From positions 1,240,001 to 1,304,000 of the forward strand of contig NZ_OCMT01000002.1 in the NCBI RefSeq assembly GCF_900215335.1: a DNA stretch of 64,000 bases, written 5' to 3'. Both the position numbers and the translations under genes were made by a program. The stretch is from Pedobacter xixiisoli. GTDB taxonomy: Bacteria > Bacteroidota > Bacteroidia > Sphingobacteriales > Sphingobacteriaceae. Below, in pieces: positions 1 through 6,972 of the stretch; positions within the stretch are counted from its first letter, which is position 1; each line of letters begins with the position of its first letter. Under the pieces are notes generated by a model that made no database searches, had not been told where the DNA came from, and worked only from the letters and a program-made list of their open reading frames with translations.

Positions 1-2
1 TC

Positions 3-167
3 TTAGAAGTTTATGCAAATACCACCGCCTATGAAGCGCACATTAAAACACCTCATTTTCTAAAATACAAAACCGGCACGCTTAAGATGATCAAATCTTT
101 AGAGCTATTAGACATGAGCCCTATTCTATTTGAGGAAAAGACCAAATTTCAAAACAAAACCAATTAA
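3..167 (+). CDS. Antibiotic biosynthesis monooxygenase (ABM) domain protein, C-terminal part
   Basis: The reading frame is open from the window edge and stops at TAA 165-167, so only the last 54 residues are present. The segment AHIKTPHF followed by a short helix resembles the end of YgiN-type quinol monooxygenases (ABM fold), small dimeric cytosolic proteins. The gene ends 22 bases before the alcohol dehydrogenase and lies on the same strand, so the two may be cotranscribed. The family call rests on this short tail only. Confidence 0.6.
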   Translation, partial: LEVYANTTAYEAHIKTPHFLKYKTGTLKMIKSLELLDMSPILFEEKTKFQNKTN

Positions 168-189
168 TAATAATCATAGATAAATTTAT

Positions 190-1251
190 ATGCAAACAAC
201 AAGTGTTAAAGCTTTCGGTACTACGGCACCTGAAGCAGATTTAGCTCCATTGAGCATTAACCGTAGAGCAGTACAACCAAACGATGTAGAGATTGAGATT
301 TTATACTGTGGCGTTTGCCATTCAGATTTACATACAGCCCGTAACGACTGGGGAGGTTCTATTTATCCAGCAGTACCAGGTCACGAAATTGTAGGGAAAA
401 TTACCGCAGTTGGCAGTGCCGTTTCCAAATTTAAAGTAGGCGATTTAGCAGGCGTTGGCTGTATTGTAGATTCTTGCAAAACTTGTAGCAGCTGTCAGCA
501 AGATTTAGAGCAATATTGCTTAAACGGCTTCACTGGCACTTATAACGGACAAGATTTACAATTAGGCGGACAAACTTTTGGTGGCTATTCAGAAAAAGTG
601 GTAGTTAAGGAAGACTTCGTTTTAGCGGTACCTGCCAACCTTGATTTAGCAGCGGTAGCACCATTGTTATGTGCTGGAATTACCACTTGGTCGCCATTAA
701 AACACTGGAATGTTAAAGAAGGTAGCAAAGTAGCGGTAATTGGCTTAGGTGGTTTGGGCCACATGGCTATTAAATTAGCCAAAGGCTTAGGTGCTGATGT
801 GACCTTGTTTTCTAGAACTCCTGATAAAACTGAAGACGCAAAAGCATTAGGTGCCGACCATGTGGTAATCTCAACAGACGAAGCACAAATGAAAGCCGTA
901 CGTGGACAGTTCGATGTAATTATTGACACTGTTCCTTACGTTCACGATGTAAACCCTTATGTAGCTACATTGAATATCAACGGCACTTTAGTTTTAGTGG
1001 GCTATTTAGGAGGTTTAGAGCCTATCTTAAATACTGTTCCAATGATTTTAGGACGTAAATCGGTAGCTGGCTCTGTAATTGGCGGCATTGCCGAAACTCA
1101 GGAAATGTTAGATTTCTGTGGTGAAAAAGGTATCGTTTCAGAAATCGAAATCATCAAGATGCAGGAGATCAACACCGCTTACGAGCGCATGCTAAAAAGT
1201 GATGTGCGCTATCGTTTTGTGATTGATATGGCTTCTTTGAAAAATAGTTAA
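190..1251 (+). CDS. Zinc-dependent NAD(P)H alcohol/aldehyde reductase (YahK/CAD family)
   Basis: This is a 353-residue cytosolic medium-chain dehydrogenase that interconverts aldehydes and alcohols. Catalytic zinc ligands are visible as Cys43 (CGVCHSDLH), His65 (GHE) and Cys161. The structural zinc lobe is Cys96, 99, 102 and 110. The Rossmann motif GLGGLG is at 185-190. The end of the second strand reads FSRT, without an acidic residue, which in this family favours NADPH. Length is normal for the cinnamyl-alcohol-dehydrogenase/YahK group. The natural substrate cannot be read from sequence. Confidence 0.92.
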   Translation: MQTTSVKAFGTTAPEADLAPLSINRRAVQPNDVEIEILYCGVCHSDLHTARNDWGGSIYPAVPGHEIVGKITAVGSAVSKFKVGDLAGVGCIVDSCKTCSSCQQDLEQYCLNGFTGTYNGQDLQLGGQTFGGYSEKVVVKEDFVLAVPANLDLAAVAPLLCAGITTWSPLKHWNVKEGSKVAVIGLGGLGHMAIKLAKGLGADVTLFSRTPDKTEDAKALGADHVVISTDEAQMKAVRGQFDVIIDTVPYVHDVNPYVATLNINGTLVLVGYLGGLEPILNTVPMILGRKSVAGSVIGGIAETQEMLDFCGEKGIVSEIEIIKMQEINTAYERMLKSDVRYRFVIDMASLKNS

Positions 1252-1257
1252 GATTTT

Positions 1258-1452
1258 TGCAACAGATGTACAGATAAGGCGGGTGAAGACACCCGCCTTT
1301 AGCCATCGTTAACGTTTGTTGTCCTCACCAAACGCTTGCTATGATAAATAGAATTTATTTTAACCACATAGACACATAGAATGATTGTAAGAAAAACTAT
1401 GTGTCTATGTGGTTGATTTATTTGAAATTATTTGTGCATCTGTGGCTAAAAA
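1258..1452. repeat. Nested hairpin repeat (CACATAGACACATAG family, copy 1)
   Basis: This fills most of the 343-base gap between the dehydrogenase and the oxidoreductase genes. An 18-base arm at 1362-1379 is perfectly complementary to 1397-1414 (core CCACATAGACACATAG). An outer, imperfect pair (around 1260-1275 and 1430-1450, ACAGATG/CATCTGT) encloses it. Related copies lie at 42671-42723 and 54889-54938. No gene is seen in the gap. Confidence 0.8.
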
Positions 1453-1594
1453 AACCTTTGTATCAAATTTGAGCCTTTGCTAAAACCACAACTTATTTTT
1501 CTTACTTTTATTTAGAGGATGGCCTAACAACCATACTTTATAAACAAAACAATTTCATTAATAAATCCGTTGCCTTAAACGATTACCATCATTT

Positions 1595-2188
1595 ATGAAG
1601 CAGGAATACAATTTTTCCCGAAGGTTTTTCCTGAAAACCTCGTCGGCGCTTGGCGCATTGGCTTTTATCCCAAAAGGTGTAAAGGCATTTTATGAGGAAG
1701 TAAAAAACTTCATTGTTCCCAAAAAGGAACAATTGCCACTCACCGTTTCTATCAATAAAAAAAGTTACGCCATCAAGGCGGATACGCGAACTACGCTATT
1801 GGATTTGCTGAGGGAAGACTTGAACCTAACGGGAGCTAAAAAAGGTTGCGACCATGGTCAGTGTGGTGCTTGCACCGTTCATATTGATGGCGAACGAGCA
1901 TTAAGCTGTTTGACGCTAGCAGCAATGGTTCCAGGTAAGGAAGTGACGACTATTGAAGGTTTAGCTAACGGCGACAAACTTCACCCCATGCAGGAAGCTT
2001 TTATCGAATGTGATGGTTTCCAGTGTGGTTATTGTACGCCAGGACAAATCATGTCGGCGGTAGCTTGTGTAAAAGAAGGACACACCAAATCGGTAGCAGA
2101 AATTAAAGAATTTATGAGTGGCAATTTATGTCGTTGTGGCGCTTATAATGGTATTGTCGAATCTATTCAAAAAGTAGCTGCAAAATGA
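1595..2188 (+). CDS. Exported 2Fe-2S subunit of a PaoABC-like molybdenum oxidoreductase
   Basis: This 197-residue small subunit carries two [2Fe-2S] clusters that pass electrons from the molybdenum subunit to FAD. The plant-type cluster is Cys85, 90, 93 and 105 (CDHGQCGAC). The second is Cys144, 147, 179 and 181 (CGYC ... CRC). The N-terminus has a twin-arginine signal (SRRFFLK then a hydrophobic stretch), so the folded complex is probably Tat-exported, as for E. coli PaoA/YagT. The stop overlaps the next start as ATGA, indicating translational coupling. It is the first gene of a three-gene operon. Confidence 0.92.
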   Translation: MKQEYNFSRRFFLKTSSALGALAFIPKGVKAFYEEVKNFIVPKKEQLPLTVSINKKSYAIKADTRTTLLDLLREDLNLTGAKKGCDHGQCGACTVHIDGERALSCLTLAAMVPGKEVTTIEGLANGDKLHPMQEAFIECDGFQCGYCTPGQIMSAVACVKEGHTKSVAEIKEFMSGNLCRCGAYNGIVESIQKVAAK

Positions 2189-3162
2189 GACCATTTCTAT
2201 TTTCAAAATCATCAGCCATTAATCAGGCATTAGCGAAGAAAAATGGCACTACGCAATACATTGCGGGTGGCACCAACTTGGTAGATTTGATGAAAAAGCA
2301 TATCGCAGAGCCTGAAAGTTTGGTAGATATTACATCGGCTTTGCCGGCAAAAATTGAAGTTACCGCAAAAGGTATACAGATTGGTGCCATGGTACGCAAT
2401 ACTCCATTAGCTAACGATGCCATCATCCTTGCAAAATATCCTTTGATAGCCAAAGCTGTGTTAGCTGGCGCCTCTCCACAGATACGTAATATGGCTTCTA
2501 CTGGCGGAAATTTACTACAGCGCACCCGTTGCCCATACTTTTACGATGTAACCACTCCTTGCAACAAACGCAAAGCAGGCTCGGGTTGCAGTGCTATACC
2601 AGGCGAAAATCGCATGTCGGCCATTGTGGGTTATAGCGACCAATGCATTGCGGTGCATCCATCAGATTTATGTGTGGCTTTAGCTGCGCTAGATGCCAGC
2701 GTTAAGGTCCAAGACAAAAGCGGAAAAACGCAGTCCATTGCATTTACAGATTTCCATCGCCTGCCAGGAACTACGCCAGAAAGAGATAATAATTTACCGG
2801 CAAATGCGCTCATTCATTCCATAGAAATTAATGAAAACGCTTTTGCTAAAAACTGTGCTTATGTGAAAGTTCGTGACAGAGACAGTTATGCTTTTGCATT
2901 GGTGTCTGTGGCAGCAGCATTAAACTTAAAAGATAATCAAATTGTGGAAGCGAGGTTAGCATCAGGCGGTGTAGCACACAAACCTTGGCGTTGGCTCGAA
3001 GCCGAGCAGTATCTAAAAGGCAAAACTGCCAATGCAGCAACTTTTGAAGCTGCGGCTGATATCGCCATTAAAGATTTAAGAGCACAATCGCATAATGGTT
3101 TCAAAATCCCGATGTTAAAAGGAGCGATTGAAACTGCATTACAACAATGTTTAAATCGATAA
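2185..3162 (+). CDS. FAD-binding subunit of PaoABC-like oxidoreductase
   Basis: This 325-residue medium subunit has the FAD-binding fold of the xanthine dehydrogenase family: IAGGTNLVDLM at about 26-36 and STGGNLLQRTRCPY near 105-118. A cysteine-rich insertion with Cys116, 126 and 135 (CNKRKAGSGC) matches the PaoB/YagS type, where it holds an extra [4Fe-4S] cluster. It overlaps the 2Fe-2S gene by 4 bases and precedes the molybdenum subunit by 10 bases. It probably relays electrons from the two 2Fe-2S clusters to its FAD. Confidence 0.9.
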   Translation: MRPFLFSKSSAINQALAKKNGTTQYIAGGTNLVDLMKKHIAEPESLVDITSALPAKIEVTAKGIQIGAMVRNTPLANDAIILAKYPLIAKAVLAGASPQIRNMASTGGNLLQRTRCPYFYDVTTPCNKRKAGSGCSAIPGENRMSAIVGYSDQCIAVHPSDLCVALAALDASVKVQDKSGKTQSIAFTDFHRLPGTTPERDNNLPANALIHSIEINENAFAKNCAYVKVRDRDSYAFALVSVAAALNLKDNQIVEARLASGGVAHKPWRWLEAEQYLKGKTANAATFEAAADIAIKDLRAQSHNGFKIPMLKGAIETALQQCLNR

Positions 3163-3172
3163 TTAAATAGCT

Positions 3173-5392
3173 ATGGGATTTTTTGATGAACCTTTCGATT
3201 TAATGACGCCACCGGAGGGTCGTGTAGAAGGCGTTGCCAAAGTAACTGGTAGCGGTAAATACGCAGCAGAATATAAAGTGAATGGACTTTGCCACGCTGT
3301 TTTGGTAGGCAGCACTATTGCCGCTGGCACTATACTCAACATCAATACGAGCAATGCCAAACAAGTGGCAGGTGTGTTAGGTGTTATTACGCATTTAGAG
3401 AAACCTGTGGTGCCTGGCATGGCCGATGAAGAGAAAATCAAGGAAGCTCGTTTTGGTTTACCTGTTTTTCATACCGATAAAGTTTATTTTAAAGGGCAGC
3501 CTATTGCTTTAGTAATTGCGGAGACTTTGGAAGATGCTACTTATGCGGCATCGTTGGTTAGTGCAGAATATAGGGAAGATGCAAAAACTGTAGATTTTAA
3601 CGGAACTTTAGGCTTCGTATCGCTTACACCTGCAGGAAAAGATAGAGGAGATATTACGGCTTTAAATAGTGCTGCCCATTCTATAGAAGCAGAATACAAT
3701 ATCAAAGCAGAAGTGCACAACCCGATGGAAATGCATGCCACCATTGCAGAATGGACGGCTGACGATAAGTTGAAGTTATTCGATAAAAACCAGGGAGTAA
3801 ATAATGTACAGCGCACTTTCGCCAAATTATTTAATATCCCTGTAAATCACATCGAAGTAATTAGTGAATTTGTAGGCGGTGGTTTTGGTTCGGGCTTAAG
3901 AGTTTGGCCTCATGCTTTGGCTTGCATCATGGCGGCAAAGTTGGTCAAACGTCCAGTAAAACTGATGTTAACCAGGCCACAGATGTTTTATTCGGTGGGT
4001 TACCGCCCTGCATCTTGGCAAAAAATTAAGTTGGGTGCTAATGCTGATGGCAAATTTATTGGTATCCATCACCAAGCTAAAAACGGTACTTCGGTTTACG
4101 AAAACTTTAACGAAGGCATTACTCGTGTAACCCGATTAATTTACAATTTCGATAATTTAAAAGCAGAAGCAGCTACAGTTCCCTTAAACTTATCTACGCC
4201 AACTTGGATGCGTGGCCCAGGGGACTGCACCGGAGACTTTGCTATTGAAAGTGCAATTGATGAACTGAGTTACAAACTCAACATCGACCCAGTTGCTTTA
4301 AGGATGAAAAATTTGGCTTTGGAGAAAAATCCAGAAACGGGTTTACCTTGGTCTACCAACTACATTAACGAGTGCATTGAAAAAGGTGCACAAATGATTA
4401 GCTGGAAAGACCGAAAAGCTGCGCACTCACAAAACATAGAAGGCGATTGGAATATTGGATACGGAATGGCCGTTGGTGCTTGGAACGCAGGTAGAGGTAA
4501 TGCAAGTGCAGGTATCCAAATGCAGAAAGACGGTTCGATTACCGTACAGACAGCAATGACAGACATTGGTACAGGTACAGGAATATCAATGCAAAACATC
4601 GCTCATGAAACTACAGGAATTTCTAAAAGCAAAATCAAGATAGAATTAGGAAATTCCAACCTTCCCCCTGCGCCTAGTCAAGGTGGAAGTAATGGATTAT
4701 CTTCTATTGGCGGTGCGGTAGTAGCTGCTGTAAATGCACTAAAACTGAAACTAGCTGAGCATGCTGCCCTACAAAATGAAGCCTATAAAAATGTGGCAGC
4801 AGCTGATATTTTGTTATCCGACAAGGGAATTTCTCTTAAAACAGCGAACAGTCAATTCTTCATCAGCTATGCTTCCCTTTGGGAGAAAAATAAGCTAGGT
4901 ATATTAGAAGTGGAAGCTAGTTCTGGCCCAGGTGCGGAGCGACAAAAATATGCTTTCTGTTCTTCGGCGGCACATTTCTGCAAGGTAAGGGTTAACCGCA
5001 AAACAGGAAAAGTGAAGATTGAAAGATTAGTAACAGTTTCTGACGGTGGTAAAATTATCAGTGAAAAAGCTGCTGCGAATCAAATGTCGGGAGCGGCAGT
5101 TGGTGGCATTGGTATGGCGCTAATGGAAGAACAAGCCACCGATGAACGTTTGGGCACTTTAGTGGGCAACGATTTCGCAGGCTATCACTTTCCTGTAAAT
5201 GCAGATGCTCCGATAATTGAGGTGGCTTTCATCAATAAACCAGACCCAAATATCAATCCACAAGGTTCTAAAGGTTTGGGAGAAGTGGGTATCATCGGCA
5301 CTGCCGCAGCAATTGCCAATGCCATTTACAATGCTACTGGAAAAAGATTAAGAGATTTACCAATTACACCCGATAAGGTTTTGTTGGGGTAA
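3173..5392 (+). CDS. Molybdopterin-binding catalytic subunit of PaoABC-like oxidoreductase
   Basis: This 739-residue large subunit is the molybdenum hydroxylase that oxidises aldehydes or N-heterocycles at the Moco site. Visible family hallmarks are EFVGGGFGSG in the first Moco-binding segment, the central MRGPGDCTG, and the C-terminal KGLGEVGIIG, which contains the expected active-site glutamate. Length is usual for the PaoC/YagR group. It has no signal peptide, so export with the Tat-tagged small subunit is likely. No XdhC/PaoD-type insertion chaperone lies next to it. The physiological substrate is unknown. Confidence 0.92.
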   Translation: MGFFDEPFDLMTPPEGRVEGVAKVTGSGKYAAEYKVNGLCHAVLVGSTIAAGTILNINTSNAKQVAGVLGVITHLEKPVVPGMADEEKIKEARFGLPVFHTDKVYFKGQPIALVIAETLEDATYAASLVSAEYREDAKTVDFNGTLGFVSLTPAGKDRGDITALNSAAHSIEAEYNIKAEVHNPMEMHATIAEWTADDKLKLFDKNQGVNNVQRTFAKLFNIPVNHIEVISEFVGGGFGSGLRVWPHALACIMAAKLVKRPVKLMLTRPQMFYSVGYRPASWQKIKLGANADGKFIGIHHQAKNGTSVYENFNEGITRVTRLIYNFDNLKAEAATVPLNLSTPTWMRGPGDCTGDFAIESAIDELSYKLNIDPVALRMKNLALEKNPETGLPWSTNYINECIEKGAQMISWKDRKAAHSQNIEGDWNIGYGMAVGAWNAGRGNASAGIQMQKDGSITVQTAMTDIGTGTGISMQNIAHETTGISKSKIKIELGNSNLPPAPSQGGSNGLSSIGGAVVAAVNALKLKLAEHAALQNEAYKNVAAADILLSDKGISLKTANSQFFISYASLWEKNKLGILEVEASSGPGAERQKYAFCSSAAHFCKVRVNRKTGKVKIERLVTVSDGGKIISEKAAANQMSGAAVGGIGMALMEEQATDERLGTLVGNDFAGYHFPVNADAPIIEVAFINKPDPNINPQGSKGLGEVGIIGTAAAIANAIYNATGKRLRDLPITPDKVLLG

Positions 5393-5408
5393 TTATTGTT
5401 TTACAGAC

Positions 5409-5433
5409 TTACGAAGTTTTTTAAACTTCGTAA
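5409..5433. terminator. Hairpin after the oxidoreductase operon
   Basis: An 11-base arm (TTACGAAGTTT) pairs perfectly with AAACTTCGTAA around a 3-base loop, 16 bases after the stop of the molybdenum subunit. No long T-run follows, so it may be a stabilising or repeat-type hairpin and not a true intrinsic terminator. Confidence 0.45.
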
Positions 5434-5477
5434 TGCTAATTTCATGTCGCATCAAGAAGTGCAGTCCATGAATAGTG

Positions 5478-5562
5478 CGTCATCCCGTACTCGATACGGG
5501 ATCTTAATGCTTTAGAAGAATTCTACGATCGCTTTAAGATTCCCGCCTACGCGTGAATGACG
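5478..5562. repeat. Palindromic intergenic repeat with TCCCGTA/TACGGGA core
   Basis: The outer ends GCGTCAT and ATGACGT pair. Inside them sits a separate hairpin TCCCGTA-ctcga-TACGGGA, and further in CTTAA and TTAAG pair. It lies between converging genes. The TCCCGTA/TACGGGA core is similar to the hairpin found inside the tRNA-like remnants near 20.6-21.3 kb. Confidence 0.65.
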
Positions 5563-5587
5563 TGCTTGGGTTTGGGCATAGCAAAAC

Positions 5588-6856
5588 CTACTCCTCAAAC
5601 AAATAACCACTATAAGCCAAACCTTTGGCCACACTTTTAAAGTTATCGCCAGAGTTTAAAGTAATATGAGGAAATTTATTCTTGAATAAAGATTGGATAC
5701 TTGCTACCATAGAAGTACCACCAGTTAAGAACAAGCTATCAATCTTTTCTACTTCAATGTTATTTTGCATCAGAAATTCTTCCAAGTAATTAGCAATTCT
5801 AGTGACATCCTTTTGGATAATTTCTTCGTATTCTATCAATGAAACTTGCTCATCAATGTCTATCTCCATTTGATGATAGGCAAAATTGGCTTCCTCTTCG
5901 CTTGATAGGGCAATCTTCGTTTGCTCGATAGCTTGGAACACAGAATAACCCAAATTATTTTCAATGAGCGTAATTAGGTTTTTAAACTTTCTATCCTTGC
6001 CAGAATAATAGTAGTAATCATCAATGTCCTTTCTTATCCGTTGACCGTTAAAGAAGTTCATTTGTTCCCAAGAACAGATATTAGCGAATAATGATTTCGG
6101 GACTGTCAGTACTTTGCCTGGCGTTGCTTCGTAAGTGGTATGTTTGCCAAAATATGGCGTACCACGTTCCCACATAAAGGCCGAATCAAAGCTATCGCCA
6201 CCAATGTAAATACCGCCTGTAGCCATCATATCTTTCTTGCGGTCTTTGCTTCCCACTTTAGCGGGGTCTAGCACCAAGTAGGTAAAATCGGTAGTACCAC
6301 CGCCTAAATCCCCTACCAATACATGCTCTTTTTTGGTTAAAGTTTGCTCGTAGGCAAAGGCGGCACCAATGGGTTCAAACTGAAACCGGACTTCCGTAAA
6401 ACCAGCCAATTCAGCGGCTTTGTTCAATCGATTTTGCGCTAAGGTATCTTTCTGTACGTTATCATCGTCAAAGAAAACAGGCCTACCAATTACTGCCTTT
6501 TTCACATCCTGACCAACGATTTCATCAGCTCTGCCTTTTAGCTCTTTTAAAATTATCGCCACTAAATCTGAAGCATTGTATCTTCTATTGTGAATTCGAG
6601 TTTCCGAAAAACTGCTACGAGAAAGAATTTGCTTAATGGATTTGATGAAACGACCTTTCATCCCTTCGCTGAGGTAAGCGTCGATGGCATCTTCGCCAAC
6701 TACATAGCATTTCTCGGCAGCAGTATTTAATTGGTGGTAGAAATAAATTAGAGAAGGAATGATGATGGTACTGTGAATTTCTTTCGAGTCTTCGTCGTAA
6801 ATGGCCAAAGCAGAGTTGGTAGTACCGAAGTCGATACCATATAAAAATCGTTTCAT
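5588..6856 (-). CDS. Hsp70-family ATPase lacking a substrate-binding domain (YegD-like)
   Basis: This 422-residue cytosolic protein has the actin-fold ATPase only. The phosphate-1 loop is IDFGTTNSA (about residues 8-16), phosphate-2 is GDLGGGTTDF near the middle, and the adenosine motif is LTGGTSMV near the C-terminus. It stops where DnaK would begin its linker and peptide-binding domain, as in E. coli YegD. It is unlikely to act as a conventional chaperone; its client or role is unknown. It is transcribed alone and separated from the upstream receptor gene by a perfect palindrome. Confidence 0.85.
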   Translation of the reverse strand: MKRFLYGIDFGTTNSALAIYDEDSKEIHSTIIIPSLIYFYHQLNTAAEKCYVVGEDAIDAYLSEGMKGRFIKSIKQILSRSSFSETRIHNRRYNASDLVAIILKELKGRADEIVGQDVKKAVIGRPVFFDDDNVQKDTLAQNRLNKAAELAGFTEVRFQFEPIGAAFAYEQTLTKKEHVLVGDLGGGTTDFTYLVLDPAKVGSKDRKKDMMATGGIYIGGDSFDSAFMWERGTPYFGKHTTYEATPGKVLTVPKSLFANICSWEQMNFFNGQRIRKDIDDYYYYSGKDRKFKNLITLIENNLGYSVFQAIEQTKIALSSEEEANFAYHQMEIDIDEQVSLIEYEEIIQKDVTRIANYLEEFLMQNNIEVEKIDSLFLTGGTSMVASIQSLFKNKFPHITLNSGDNFKSVAKGLAYSGYLFEE

Positions 6857-6921
6857 GAGAAGGAAGCTAAAACAATAAAAATTTGCGGGGCGACGAAGGT
6901 AATAAAAAATGATTAAGATTC

Positions 6922-6949
6922 ATAGCCCACGGTTTAAACCGTGGGCTAT
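6922..6949. repeat. 28-base perfect palindrome
   Basis: ATAGCCCACGGTTT is followed directly by its exact reverse complement, giving a 14-base stem without a spacer. It lies between the TonB receptor gene and the Hsp70 gene, both on the minus strand. It could form a strong hairpin in the readthrough transcript or be a target for a dimeric protein. There is no T-run on the transcribed strand. Confidence 0.8.
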
Positions 6950-6972
6950 AAAATTAACCAAGACTAACTCCT

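Noticed and set aside
1361-1414. CRISPR-like repeat from the repeated CACATAG motif
   Set aside because: Arms are inverted, not direct, there is no regular spacer, and the window has no cas gene.
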